Source of the DNA: Hawksworthiomyces lignivorus
Lineage: Eukaryota > Ascomycota > Sordariomycetes > Ophiostomatales > Ophiostomataceae
Direction of reading: 5' to 3'
Assembly: GCA_002917075.1 (NCBI GenBank)
Contig: NTMA01000074.1
Location: forward strand, 141,810 to 205,809
Length of the DNA: 64,000 nt
Part shown: positions 33,671 through 47,175 of the stretch, in pieces
Layout of the letters: each line of letters begins with the position of its first letter
Numbering within the stretch: the first letter of the stretch is position 1
Notes under the pieces: generated by a model
Seen by the model: only the letters and a program-made list of their open reading frames with translations
What the model was told of the DNA's origin: nothing
The model's database searches: none
Translations under genes and position numbers: made by a program

Positions 33671-36600
33671 GTTGACGGCTTTAATGCACTGGAGAGTGCA
33701 AGGTTTCGATGCCGGTTATTTTAACAGGTATCTCAGATAGCCAGCAAAACGTGCTGCAACAGGAAATCAGGCAATGGCTTGGCCTGATCGAAGAGTAGAA
33801 GTCGAAATCGAGAAGCCTCTGCGTTAGATATGGGCGTTGGAAATGAATATCTCTGGCTATTGAAACTAATAGGCAACATGAGATAGGTAAAAGTTTGCGT
33901 TGGAGAAGGACTCGAATTATGGCGAGATGGAATATAAAATAACAAGACAAGAGTAGAAAGAATAGTAAGGCAATGTATGTAGAGTGTATTTGACGTTGAT
34001 GTGAGAGATGTTTTGGTAAAAATATGGATGGCCGGCGAAGAAAGAATCTAAATCTAATATACGACGGATTCCTTGGTCTGAAACTGAGAACAGATATGGG
34101 AGTTAAAGGATGTAAATATAAGAGTACGAATATCGTCGACGCCGTCATGAGAATTCAAAGAGGGCAGGCTGCGAGTTGCAACTAATAAGAAGCAAACTCT
34201 TTTGAGTTTGTGTAAAGTGAAATGCTTATTGAATATAAGGCACCAAAGGAAAGAAGAGAATGGTATAGACAACTAAAAGGAGAGAAGGGGGACTGGGCGG
34301 GTAGAGAGAGGCAAGGATCAAAAGCAGGAGGAGCTGAAAGCAAGACACGACAGATTTGTCGAAGAGCAAGAAGAAGAGAAATTTGGTAGGCTCTTGGGGA
34401 GTGGTTCTACTTGCTTATATGGAAATCTTTTGGCCTGTTCTTTGTGGCTGCAAAATGCAGTGCGGGAAGCAATGCCGTCTAGAGTGTAGATAAAAAATAT
34501 ATAGATAGGTTCTGTTGAAAAGAGCCTCTTCCTCTTTTTTTTTTGTCACACTCTTTTGCCCTTTGGTTTTCTCACACACTTGGACGGCTCCTACATGCTC
34601 TTTTTTCCTTGGATGGCGCCGTGTGAATTATGTGCGACATTTGGTGGAGTCATTGGACGCTGTTCCGCTCCCTGTTGCTTGTCCATAGATAGGACTGTTC
34701 TCGAGTACATCGAACGGCAACGGTGGTGCACATTTTTGTTGCTTCCCTGATGGACGTACTGTTTGCGAACGGGCACCAACTCTTGGTAGCCTTTTCCTAG
34801 GTAATATATGATATCCTGTTCAGATGGAAAGATCTCTCTTGCCAAAGTCTTGTTGTGCGTTTTCTGACCGCTCTCCGTTCAACGGGCCACCCTGTTTCCC
34901 CCTCCCAGAAAACCGACGCCCGGGGGTGTGCCCCTTGTCCTCAAAGACGAGGCGACCAATAAGGCGCGACGGTATATGAGGGAACTCGAGAGTCCTAGAG
35001 AGCTGGCTGAGCTTTCCCCACTTGCCTACTTGAAGCGAGGGCCAACGAAGATGCGTTGTCTCTCTTGAAAAGTGTACTTAACGAGAGATGTTCTGGAGAA
35101 AATAGATATCCGCAATGCAATGCTGGCGTCTCAGAACGCCCAATTCGCAATTCTCCAGATACTATTCTGCACAAGGAAGAGACGTGGAGGGAAAAGATGC
35201 TGGAATAGTGGTACCTGGTTTGTACCATTCTTGTCACCATACTACGTTTTGAGATGGAATACAGAGCATGTGAGAATACATACGAAACCCAATTATAGGG
35301 CATCTAGCTAGAAAAGAATGCGGTAAACACAAAAGGATGGCCAGTGCCAAAGTGAAAAAAAAAAGTATAAGAGAAATAAAGTGAGGCGAAGACACAGACC
35401 CGCCCTATTTTCCTGGGCTTTCCTCTCATATTCTGCCTTCCATTAGCTTCCATATTCCTTTCGTCTCTCTCCCCCAAATCCCGCACCACCCTTTTCTCCT
35501 TTAGCGCTTTTCGATCCGTGTCTGCTAGTTCGGTTGGCTCTTGTTTGGAAAGGGGCTGTCAGGTACTTTCTGCTGCCCACCATCTTCCCCTTCAAAACCG
35601 CTGTCTTCGCTCCGATTTAGAAAAAATGATGGAGAGAGTCACAACTCGGTGTGATGTAAACGCCCAAGTTTCTTGAACTTATCAAAGATTCCGGCAGAGA
35701 GTTTCGATGAAAAAGAAAGAAAAAGAGCAGGGGTGCTTGCTTGTTTTACTGTGCCGTCCAACGACTGCGCACAAGGCTGTGACGTGCATAAAGTACCTAC
35801 CCACCGAGACGAGGGTGGTGGGGCTTGGGAGCACACCAAAACTAAGGAAGGCCGAACAGCGAGAGCGCCGGATTGGCCGATCGTGATCGCTGTCGAAGGT
35901 TACGGTGCATTCTGGTCTCATTCCTATTACTCTTCATCGCAGGCGGCACTCTCTCCCATCTTCCAGAACAGCTCGAGTCCATGATCTTATCCACAAAATG
36001 GACTGCCTGCTGCGGCCTTTACCGCCGCCTCCAATTTGTACGCCCTCCATGAATTCCGCCTTCTGCCTCTTCTGGCGCTTGTGCGATTCGGGGCAGAGCC
36101 TAAAGTATGCGGTGTCTTCGTTCCTGATCCACGCAACGCGCGTACGCGCAAAAAAGGAGAGGAAAGAGGGCTTGAAAGACAACCCGCTGATTTAGCGGGA
36201 CCAGCCTTCCCATGCCGCTCTCCATCTTCGGTCGTATTCCCCAAATCGTTGCCATGATTTGGCATTTGATCAGAGGAGGGCATCAATTCCTTCGCATTTC
36301 TTTTCGTTGTCAAATTTGAGATATCTTGGGGGCTCTTTGCCACTTGTTTGTCTTGATCGCCTCATCCTCAAATGTCAGGAGCTGAGCCTCGTCTGGGAGA
36401 CTGTAAAGATGCCCAAAATTCCTGGCCTTCTGCATTTGAAATTCATGTATTCCATGCTTTTTGCACTTATTTAAGAACCGCCGTCGAGCCCAACATCGTC
36501 GACGACGAACACTTTTCTGGTCTAAGATGGATGGCGAAGCAAAAAAAGAGTAATAATAAGACGATGATCTCCCTTCACCTCCCTTCATTTCCTCTCATCT

Positions 36601-38835
36601 AAGAGTCCGACGGGCCTCCGACCGGGCCCCCCCTCCCCCGACAACGACACAACTGCTCGTTTTTCTGTTCCTTGTTGTCCTGCTTCTTACCGCTCTATCC
36701 ACCGCCGAAGTCCGTGTTGATCTCACGGAAGTGTTGCTGTCTCTCACTAGGCTGCCTGGACATGCTTCTCTTATCTCGCTACTCGGTCTCATCTACCTGG
36801 ACGGAAATGAGGTTGACCCTTCTGTCTCTGGTACGGCGTCTTCTCATTCTCTCCTGATGAACCTATTTTCGACAACGGCCTGACCGTCTTTTCCTTGTCA
36901 TCCATGAATTCAGTCCTACACATTTGGCCGAGAGCGTTGCGTATTCGACTTTTTTTTTTTGGTTTCTGGATGTCTTCATTTTGCATTGCCACCGCCCACT
37001 TCTCTCTGTTTCTGATGCATTCTTTTTTTTTTTAACACACGCCTCGCTGTCCGATGAGCTTTTCTTTCCTTTCCATATCCGCAATTCGTGAAAAAAGGCA
37101 TCCAGATTGTTCAGACAACTCATCTCCCTGAAAGAAGCGGTGTGACAAAGTACGGCAAAACGGTCATACCCCAGAAGAACTGAAGCCTTCTTTTGCAGCC
37201 CCCAACTTTTCCCCTCCTAAGTAGTCACGATACCTTATTTTGGGCTCTCTCCCCGATGTCGCACACCAGCCTGATCATGAACGACTTTTTTCCTAATTGG
37301 AATGCGGCTGAAGGAGAAAAGACGACGATTTTGAAGAAGAAATAATAAGCGAGACGTTACGAAATCATCACCGCTTTATTTGAGGTAAAGTATACAGCCT
37401 TCCCTCTTACTCCTTCTGCCTGGCCTTCTTCCTTTTGGTTGGCTGTTGCACACTCACCTTTAAACCCCCCTTGTCTACGCGTTTCGTGCGACGTCGTCTG
37501 CATCAATCGTCTTCCAAGGACATGAATTGGTCCACACTCTTCATTTTCTATTTTTATTTGATCCTTCTTTTGGCACCTGAACTCAGCCCCCACAGCGGCC
37601 AGCGCATCAGAAACGCATCGACCACGATAACGCAAAAATACATAATGTGTGCTGTTCTCTTTGATTTTTCTTGTTTTTGCGCCCGTTTGCCGTTGCTGTC
37701 CAAATTGGACACAGTTTCTATAGCTCGACTAGTCTCCTGTTTCATTGGACCGAGGAGGATGAACAATGTACTGAAATGAAAGTGCTGTTTTCTGCCTCGA
37801 TTTCCTCTTTGAGGGAGGCCGAGTATCTACTGCTGCGAGGCAGGAACAAGGCATCCAATCATACGATTTATAGGCATTGTACGAACTAGACAGGTCATAA
37901 AGTTAAATGTTTGTCTATTGTAAAGTAACAGGCTGCGAAAAGAACACAAGTCGGGAGAGGAACGTGACAATGAGGGGAAAAAAGCCAGTTGTAAGTACAA
38001 ATTTTATCTCTTCCTTGGCTAGGCTGTGGCTTGGTTTACGAATCCGACCATGCCCTGCAAGAGAAGGCTGGCTGTTGATCATGTAATAATATTAACAAGT
38101 AAAAACGAGATAAATCAGATTGCTGGGAAACATGTATATGGTTAGAGTATGAACGAAGAAAAAGAAAAAGGTCAGTAAGGAAATTGCAGGCACAATGAAG
38201 CTGACGGACCACGTCCACTGTGAGGAAGAAGAATGACACGTGATGCGAGGCAAAACTCTTCTTGAGAGGCAGAGCAAATAGGGACAGGCAAGGCAGATAT
38301 GGACAGAGCAGGGTAGAGTAGGGTTGTTCGAGAGGACGATAGCCTGTCTTCACGATATCCTCACTCACAAAGCCTTGACCATGTCGTTATCCTACACTCT
38401 TGTTTCCTGCCTGGCCAATCTTTGACCAGCCAAACGTGGGCGGCTCGCCTCGTTTTTTTGTTGGTTCGTCTCTGTGCAGAGCACGGATCATTGCCCATAA
38501 TCACAGGACCATCTCCCAGCCTTGCCCAAGGCCTTGTTCACCCGAAGTACCAATGAGGCCAGCTGTTGAATTCTTCTCGCCTTGATTTGTTTTTGCTTTC
38601 GTGTCTTGCATTATGGTGTGCCTTTCCGTGCCCTCCGATTCTTTGCCTAGCCGCGTTTTCCCTGTCTTTCAAAAAAAAAAAAAAGCAATCTCATGTCTGC
38701 CTTATCCGAGGTTGTCAGCACACAGCAAAGAGTCCATGCGTAGGAGGCGGCCGAGACATGGGACCCCTAGCTCGCTGGAGCCGTCTTGGGGTCTTCTGTG
38801 GTCGCCGCTGACACCGCAGCACCAGCTTCAACGGC
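33671..38835. other. long spacer, Clr5 gene upstream to SLM1 3' flank
   Basis: This 5.2 kb stretch has no gene I can support. The minus strand at about 34265-34390 is pyrimidine-rich, fitting the leader of the Clr5 gene. On the plus strand CT-rich blocks at 35400-35520 and 36580-36700 look like leaders, but no start codon in a good coding frame follows. A stop-free plus frame at 36560-36883 is discussed in the findings. Confidence 0.45.
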
Positions 38836-40462
38836 TTAGGCGCTTGTGATTCCTGCCTCCTGTTCCTTGTGAGCGGCTTCTGTGCTAGCCGCTGGTGCTT
38901 CCACCGCCGCTTTGGCTTCCACCGCCGCTTTGGCTTCCACCGCCGCCTTTGCGTCAGGTGGCGGCGACGTTGTTACCGGCGTTGTGGCGGCGGCGGGCGA
39001 AGTGGCTCCGTCAATCTTCTTGGTGCTGATTGGGGATGCCACGGTTGGTGATGTAGGGAGACTTGAGGGCTGGCTGGCGTGGGCGGAACCGGCAACGTCG
39101 CGGATGATATAGAACCACTTCTCTGCCTCATCTGGGCTGTGCGCCGTAAAATGGAGCTCCGAGCTGCCGGCCAAGATGCTGCCCATAGACTTGCCGCGGT
39201 CTTTGCCCTTGATGGTAAACTTATCGCCGTTGGGGGCGCCGATGACGGCGTCGGGCAGGTAGATGCTGAGCTCGGGAACGGGATCCCTCCTAATGTTGTC
39301 CGTATCTTTGAACTCGTGCAAGAAGCGCGAGGGGGTGACGACATAGTATGCCGTCTGGGTGCCCCAGTTGAGCTTGTTGCGGCTCTTGCGCTCGAGGGTG
39401 CCCTCAATCACGGCGTGGGTGCTCTGGTGGTCCTGGTTGGGGAAGGTGATGGACTCGACGGAGCGGGGCGGCTCCTTCGGGTCGACGAGGATGTCGCCGA
39501 AGCGCTGCTTGAAGCTCTTCCATTCCATGTCGAGCGGGATGCGCTGAGCAGCGCTCAGCATGTCGCCATAGAGGGCGCTGACGCGCTCGGCCTGGCCGCT
39601 GGCGTAGAGGTTGAAGGCCTGCATGGCCTGCTGAATCACCTGGATGACGTGGGCCTCGAAGGTCTCAAAGTTGGCTTGCACGGAGATCAGGTCGTTGCGG
39701 TGGTTGTTCTCCTCGGCAACCTGCTTGTTCAGGCGATAAATGACACCCCGGTTCAAGACATATGGATCTTCTGCGGCGTTCAGGCGGCCGCCAGTGGCCT
39801 CGAACGCGGCAGTATGCTGGCCGAGCATCTCAATGTGCTTCTGGGTGATGCCCCGCAGCTTCTCGACTTCCTTGGCACCCTTTTGAGCGCCAGTGGCCAG
39901 TTCCTTGGCCTTATTCTTGATTTCCTTGTGCAGGCGATCAAGCACAGGTAGGACGGAGCCCTTGATGTTCTTCTCAGTCTCGAGGTTTGTGTTAATGAGC
40001 GCCTGCGTGTTGGCGCGCATGTTGTCGAAGAAACCGCTGACGCCGCCCAGGGATGCGTCAAAGTGCTGGCCTTCGCGCAGGGGCTTTGAGATGGTCTGAA
40101 GAAGGAAAAGGCGTTAGAGTGAGCTTGGAAGAGCTCCATGCACGAATGCTCACAAGAACTCACTTTGAGAACTTTCTCGTATTGCGTGGCCTGCTCTTTG
40201 TGAGCCTTCTCGACGGCACCAATGTATTCTTCGAGGTATCCGCAGACATGCTTCCATGCTTGGATTCTCTCAGCGAGAAGACCGGCGGTCTGGACAAATG
40301 TGTTAGTTGTGAAAACGGCATGCCTATTCATCTCAAGACCGAACGTACGCTGCTGGGGTCCGCATCAGGGACCGCATCGTCATTGAGGCTTGAGGATGTG
40401 GTAACACTCGTCAGGCCCGTGCCTTGCCGTGAAGGCAACCCTTGGGCTTGTGTGCCGGCCAT
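38836..40462 (-). CDS. SLM1: Slm1-like PH-domain, PI(4,5)P2/TORC2 effector
   Basis: Three exons, 40462-40349, 40289-40164 and 40095-38836, all joined in phase 0, giving 499 residues. Intron donors are GTACGT and GTGAGT; the first intron has an ACTAACAC branch. The N-terminal two thirds is a helical BAR-like region (from AGLLAERIQAWKHVCGYLEE to FNLYASGQAERVSALYGD). The PH domain follows, from ERKSRNKLNWGTQTAYYVV to EAEKWFYIIRDVAG. In yeast Slm1/2 bind PI(4,5)P2 at eisosomes and deliver Ypk1 to TORC2 under membrane stress; the same role here is inferred. The C-terminal tail is Ala/Pro/Thr-rich with a tandem unit VEAKAA in three imperfect copies. Confidence 0.9.
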
Positions 40463-42676
40463 TGGAAAGTCAATGTGTATGAAACTCGGAGAGAATGGCA
40501 ACCGATTTAGAGAAATCTACAACAGAGTTTAAGTGACTGCAGAGCAAAGCACACGAGAATAAGCAACGCCAATGGAGCGATGGGGTGCGGTAGAAATAAA
40601 TGCCAGATTCCACTTGCGCAAAGAGCGGGGTCAAAGGGGATAGAGAAAGACGAAAGAGGGCTCCAATAACTACATGTACGACAATCCAATAGCAAAACAT
40701 CAAAATAAGGGAAAAGAAAGTGGATAAGCTGGCGCGGCGCGCATGCGTGGATCAGTGAGGATAGTTCGAGTAGCTAGCTACCTAGCCGAAGTAGTACATC
40801 CCGGCTTGGGTATGTGATGGAGCCCATGTGCCGGCGGAAATGCAACGGCAGACGAGAGTAGCAGCCCAGCGATCTTTCAGGCAGGCCGAGAGGAGTGCAC
40901 AAATAAAGCGACAAGTAATGTTTCACTTTTCCAATAGACTTACCTCCGTAGCTTCGGAAGATCGGTTCAGAGAGTAGCCAAGAGAGCTTTGGAAATTAGA
41001 ATGCCGGATGAGAGCTATTCAGGAGATGAGAGAAAGGCAGTTCGTAGAGCAGAGAGACCAAAATGAGAATGAAGTGGAGCCAGGAACGAAATAAGAAAGC
41101 AGACGTTGAACGTCGAGACTAGGGAGACGTGGTTCATTTAAAAAGAAAAAGACGTCGCAAGGGGAAGAAAAAAAGAAAAGAAAAAGTCATCAAGTCCAGA
41201 AGAGAGCTTCACATAGTTTCTTGGCTTTTCGTCCCAAAAAATGACGTCAATCGAAGCAAACACTATGGTTTGCCTCCCAGCCAGACTCCAAGGTGGAACA
41301 AGGGAGCTGGATGTTCTTATACATAGCTCACAAAGCTTGGGGTTCATACTAGGATCGCCAATTTTTTTTTTTTACTGGGTCTTGATCTCATTCAGCTGAA
41401 CATTTTTGGTTGCTGGTTGCTGTCTGGATCCCCGGATTGTCGACGGAGTCTATCTCTAGCTTTTCGTTATTTCTTTTCGGCCTTTTCTTGTTTGTTCTTA
41501 TCGCCTTTTTTCTGCGAGTCTTCTTAAACATTGTTGAATTGCTGTAGCTGGATACCAAAAAAGGGAGGGAATCCTTTCGGCTTCGGCCGTCCACGAGTGT
41601 TCTGAAATACGGACAAGGGTGAAACAACGCCTAGACTCTGGGGCTCGTGCGGTGTAAAGCGAACGCTAATACCCCATTTTCAGCACTCCATGGTGGACCA
41701 TTCTCTCTCTTGGTTGACTTGGTAATACTCTCAGCTCACTAAGTATGGCGCAGCAGAGCGGAAGATGCAGTAGCTCGACTTGATCTCCAGACTGCCATTG
41801 GACGACAGCTGGGTCATGATAAGTTGTGCCATTTCTTGCCTGGTCGTCTCATCTTTCTCCTGTCTTTGTTGCCACACCACCATGAGAAGTAAAGCAACCA
41901 TCCTGCCGATTACGGCGCATATCACTTAATCAACGAAACGTTGGTTCGTAACAAGCACAGCGATGGTCTAATTGGTTTCACTGCTTTCATCGCACTTGAA
42001 GTAGTTTTGGCTTTACGGCAGGCTAATTCGGTGAGAATGCGTGATGCTTTGGTCTAACACCACAGAGAGCACAATATAATATGCTTAAAAGCCTTTGTAA
42101 CATTCAAGGGTATACTATGTACAGATAATTAAAATGACTCTGATGTCCCTGTTAAATGCCTTCTTAAACGCCCGTGTAATGAGAAAGAAATAAGCCCCAA
42201 CAACCAGATAAAAAAATTCCCATGCTCCAATCTGGTCACTTTCCATGTGTATGGATGCCGGCCGTCAAGATACGATGCTAAAACAGCATCTGTAAAAAAG
42301 CAAAAAAAGGAAGTTGATGAAGAGAAAGTCGCTCAAAAACAGATCCAAGCGTAAAACTCCAGATATTTCTCAAAAATGCAATCATGAAAATCATCTTTTC
42401 CTTCGCCCAAAGATGACCCGGTGACTTGATGAACCTGTACAATGTCTCAAAACGTTCTGCATCCGTTGCATCCGCTCCGTGTCACACCACACCAATAATG
42501 TGCCGCAAGCTTTCTCATAACAAATATCAAAAAAAAAAAAAACGAGCGCGCCAAGTATGATCGCATCCTATGCGAGGCGGTGGGGTAGCATGATTGAGCC
42601 CAGTCGCTCAATTGTTCCCTTGAGTTTTTAATTTCTGTTTTTCGTATAGTAGTATTGAAGATCTAGTGATAGCAAA
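40463..42676. other. intergenic, SLM1 promoter and arrestin 3' flank
   Basis: No gene is visible in this 2.2 kb. Both flanking genes are on the minus strand. Homopolymer runs of 10-13 bases occur near 41362 and 42530. Confidence 0.45.
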
Positions 42677-44868
42677 TTAGGTGGTAACGCGGCCACGTGC
42701 CTGTAACAAGTGCAGCCAGCTGCGCTCGTCGACATCTCCATTTGCTGGGGCTGCATGCCGAACATGGACGAATGGCACGCCAGTCGATAGTTGACGGCGG
42801 CGGCCGCCCGGAGAGCTGTGTTCGCTCAGGTGGCTGACAGCCCGGGAGCGCGTCTGTTGCGACCCGCCACTGCTGTTGGAGGAGGTGGAGGACAGAGCAG
42901 GTGCTTCAGCATCCTGTGTCATCGTCGCATCTTGTGATGTTTCATTGACGACGGACAGCGGCTCACTTCCAAGAGGAGAAGCAACGGTCGGGCAAGACGA
43001 GCTAACTGGAACCCCCACCGCAGACACTGTAGATACTGAAGACGCTCTTGAAGCATTCGATACCGAAGCTGCGGTGGTATAGTCGGGAAGCTGAAGGTCG
43101 GTGCCAATGGAAATTGGGCCCACACGAGGGTTTTTCATAGCCGTAGCATATGATGGCACCTTGCACAGCTCGGAGAGGTCGGGGAAGTCGATGTGTTCCG
43201 GATCACTCTGGTCAGAATGACGGGACTCGCCGCTGTTCCGTCTCGACATTGGTTCAGAAGGAGACAAGTTGTCTCCACCAGACCGATACATAAAATGGTG
43301 AGGAAGGTGAATGGGCGTAAACGGTGTGGTGGCATCCGAGGACGAAGTAGGAGGAGTGAAGACGACCGAGTTTCGATTGCTCCGCCGGACATTCGCTTCA
43401 CGAGACGACACGTCCTGCAGTCGCGACGTCAAGGCTGCAGGAGGTACGGGTATGCTAGCTGCCATGGAAGGCAAGTTTTCACTGGAACCTGCACGCGACA
43501 GTCCATACATTGGGCTGTGGACAGCCGACATTGGCGCCGGCGTCTGGAGGTTGTGGACGTCCACTTCGTCATACAGCTGATCCAGAACATGCTCACCGTA
43601 TCCTGGAGGAGCAATGTTGCTCAGTTCAGCAGCAGAGCTAGCAGTAGAGCTAGAAGGACAGGTCAAGTTGCCGTGTTCATCCAGGGGGATGTTGGGCGAG
43701 ATAAAGATGGTCAAAGGCAGCGTGGCACGCAGCTCCGAAACATGGCCATCGGGATTCTTGAGAGCCACCACCATCTTAAGCTTGTGGCGCACTTTGATGC
43801 CATGCACGTTGACATCTTGGAGACACTTTGCGAGCTTGCGGGGAAGGTCTAGAGACGTGTTGACAACCCAACCTTCCTGGCCCGTGTCGTCGATCATCTC
43901 CTGCCAGTGTTCTTCACGGGTCACGCTTATTGTCCAGTTACCAACGAGGCGCTCATGCTTGTATTCGCGCGTGTTGAAATTGTAGCCTGTGTTTGAGTTG
44001 TTCGGGATAGAAACGAAGTCGTGAATCTCCATCAAACGCATGGTGATATCACCAAGCTCCAGCCCTTTAAGCAGCGGCGTAAAGCGGGCTTCGAGGGGAA
44101 TGCAGCTGCCGAAAACAACTGCCTTTTGAGGCACGACGATAGAGTACTCGACCTTGTTAGGCCAGATATTTTCGACGCTCATGGCATGCAGGAACTCGAG
44201 GGCAGAAGACTCCAGTGTGCGCACGATACGGACGTGTTTGTATGCGTGGAGGTCGTAGGCCAGCTTGCCACGGACAATAGTGGCTTTCAGTTTGTAAGTG
44301 ATGCTCGCTTCGTTGATGCCCTCGATACTCTCACAAGTATCGCCAGGGAGCATGAGTTCAAAGGGAAATTCATAGTTGCCCTTCTCGAGCACAGAGCTCT
44401 TGCCCGGTGTGCCCCAAAAAGGCGCCCATTGGTGCTGGAGGATAATATTTGTGCGGTCGACTTTTGTGGAGGTGAGGCCGGTCGGCGTAACTTTAGGGTC
44501 GTTCCATCTGTTCGCAGGAGTTAGCTGGTCCTCTTCTTTTGCGCCTGCCTGGCTTCTCTTTCTCCTATATATCTCTGGAGCACATACACTAAACGCTGGA
44601 TACCCGTTAACCGCAGATGAATATCTTCGATCTTTATTGGGGAAGGAACGCAGATCGCCACTACACCCTTCAACAGCTGGCCGCTGGCCTCGTGCTCGTT
44701 ACCACGGAAAACCAGAAAGTCATTTTCGAGTCTATCGCAGCGAAGTTAGAAAATCAGGTCCTGAATGCGCGAAGACGGGAGACTTTCTGTTTCACAGAGC
44801 ACTTACCGAATGTCAAAGAGTGTAAGGGCGTTCCGTCCGGTCACCGATGTAAATGGGTTAAATGGCAT
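42677..44868 (-). CDS. alpha-arrestin (ubiquitin ligase adaptor) with PY motifs
   Basis: Three exons: 44868-44807, 44731-44588 and 44507-42677, giving 678 residues. Donors are GTAAGT and GTATGT; branch points TTCTAACTT and AGCTAAC are present. The arrestin N domain spans exons 1-3 (LFDIRLENDFLVFRGNEHEA, then IHLRLTGIQRLVWND), followed by a C domain from about VENIWPNKVEYSIVVP to LPLTIFISPNIPL. The Ser/Thr-rich tail carries a full PPxY motif, PPGY, and two weaker PY-like sites, VPSY and LPDY, which bind the WW domains of Rsp5/HulA-type ligases. Family members direct ubiquitination of nutrient transporters in response to carbon or nitrogen source. It may be a CreD- or Aly/Rod-type member; the sequence alone does not tell which. 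Confidence 0.88.
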
Positions 44869-45353
44869 TGCTTTCGGATAGCGAATCGTCTCGCTTTACC
44901 TGGGCTCTTTGTGAAGCTGCCCAAACTAGAAGACGGTCGAGAAGTTGGAAGTAGAGAAACAGCAGTAATACTGAAAGTGTGGAAGAGATATGGCGTATGG
45001 CGTGTAATTATACGACTTATGGGCCGCAGTCGGAATTCGGGGATGGCGATGGGTAAGGGACTGCAAAGCCTCTTGGGTACGATCCTTCCGCACTATAATG
45101 CGTAGAGTAATACGCAGTACTGGGGGAACTGGGGGGTGGGTGATCTAGACGGGTGTGGGAAGATTGCCTTCCTGAGTGATGTATTTTTATCATATACTTG
45201 GGGCACAGTATACAGTGTGAGCACCCGCAACCTTTCTCCTGGTAAGTGTGTAACTATACACGGGTCGGCGGTAACGGATGCGGCTTGGGAAGCGAATTGT
45301 CTTCTTTGTTTGGTACTTCTGGTAAAGTAGCTGGGCCAAGTTCTCTGCTGTCT

Positions 45354-45367
45354 GGGGGGGGGGGGGG
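45354..45367 (+). repeat. poly-G tract, 14 bases
   Basis: Uninterrupted run of G about 490 bases upstream of the arrestin start codon. Confidence 0.9.
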
Positions 45368-47153
45368 CGAAAAAGCTCGGGGCGAAAAAAGTAATGAGAT
45401 TTTCTGCGGCACGCAAAACTGAACCCCAGGGATGCAGATGTCACCAGAAAGCAGCAGCAAGGGTCAGAAGGTGAGGACGAGTCAGGCACATGCCAAAAAA
45501 GATAAATTGAGGTAGGAGTGAGCGAGGCAGCGTGAATGCAGTACACCCAGTTGTTGTTCCAAAAGCAGGCTCTCCTTGGTCCTCTCCTTGACTGCTTGTG
45601 CTTCCTAGGCAAATCTTTCCAAACCCGAGGAGTGGTGTTAGGATGTTGCGTGATCTTTCCTAGTTAGGAAAGAAGACCAGGGTTCACGGCACAGTCGACG
45701 TTGTTGGGAAGGAGGCAATGGAGGAGGAAGCTAATTTTTGAATAAATGAAGAGGAAATGTAAAGATGAGAGAAAGGGGAGACGTAAGAGGTAAACTACGT
45801 CCAGAGGGAGGAAATAAAAGGAAGAAAGTATTTTGCAAGGAAGAGAGAAGGCAGAATCAATAGCCAAAGGCGAGGTGAAGGAGTAGCCGGGAATGTAGTG
45901 GTCTAAGCAACGCTGCATGAAAGAGAAAAAAAAAGACGACGAGATAAAAGAGATAAAAGATAGAGACCAAATAGAATAAAATAAAATAAAAGGGTAAAAA
46001 TGGAACAATGCAGGCCCAAGAGAGGCGCGATGGATCTGACCTAGCGAGGTCTTCTTTGTTCTAGTGTATTCGCCATAGATCGGTGACGAGCACGACAAGC
46101 AGGCGCTGTTTCTGGTGCAGTCTAACCTCAGCGGGAACTGGACACGAGAGGTGGGAAACGGAATATGCAGAGTGGAAAATAAAATTTCCCAGGCCCAATT
46201 TTGACACCTGCAACCTGCAAGCTATTTCGCAAGAGTTATTCCCGCTCTGGTTTTTAATCTGGCCTCCTCGTTTTCTTTTCTTTTTCCTTTTTTCCCCTTT
46301 GCTTTTTGCGATAAGTGACTTCCTAGTTCAAAATTGTCCTGAACCGGAGATTAGCAGTGTAGGAAGAGCAGTCAGCAATACTGCGTGCAGCAATGAAGAG
46401 AGCCACGTCAAGGATAAGATACGAGGCGCAGGTATTTGAAGGAAGAACTTTTGCTGAGCTCAATCCTAGCTTGGTCACAATTTCTGCCGCAGCAGAGCTT
46501 GGCACAAGAGTTACGTGTAATTTCATTAAGAGTGCGCCCAGAGAATCCGTGTTTATTGTCCGGTGTTGCCAAGTCTGCCTGTATCGTGAACGTTGAGGCA
46601 CTCGTGCCTCTAAAGCCGTGTATCAGGAAACCTGAGAGGGGCACGGTGGATAGGGAGGAACTTAAGCCTACGTAGGAAAGTGGGGGGCAAGGCGTGTTCA
46701 GAGAACATACATCGGAGGGCCCTGTGTGTCTTGTCCCTCACACCACCCGTGTCTGCTTCTCCCATTTGGCCTAAGCATTGGCGTGTGTGTGTAAGTCTAA
46801 CTTACTCTATTTCAAAATGCATATCGGCAGCAAGGCCCCACCAACGACACTAACGAGTCCTTAGCCCGTGGAATCCAAGAAAAAGGACAGAAGAAAATAG
46901 TTCGCACGCCCTGCTGCTGGACCGATATCTCATACCTGATTGGTTGGCTTTTGGCAGTTTCTGTCCCACTTGTGCGATAGGGAAATGCTTGTACAAATAG
47001 CAAAGGCTGATGTTCAAGTTTCAGCAGAAGGTACACGATAAAAGTAAGCTGGCTTTACGCACTACGAGTTCGGAACGTCAGAATGCTGCTAGGATCGGTG
47101 AACGTCTGAGTTGGGCGTGGGGGCCTTGAGCACTAATCTTTCAGTATGTCCTC

Positions 47154-47175
47154 TTTTTTTTTTTTTTTTTTTTTT
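47154..47175 (+). repeat. poly-T tract, 22 bases
   Basis: Uninterrupted run of T followed by CT-rich sequence, in the gene-poor region. Confidence 0.9.
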
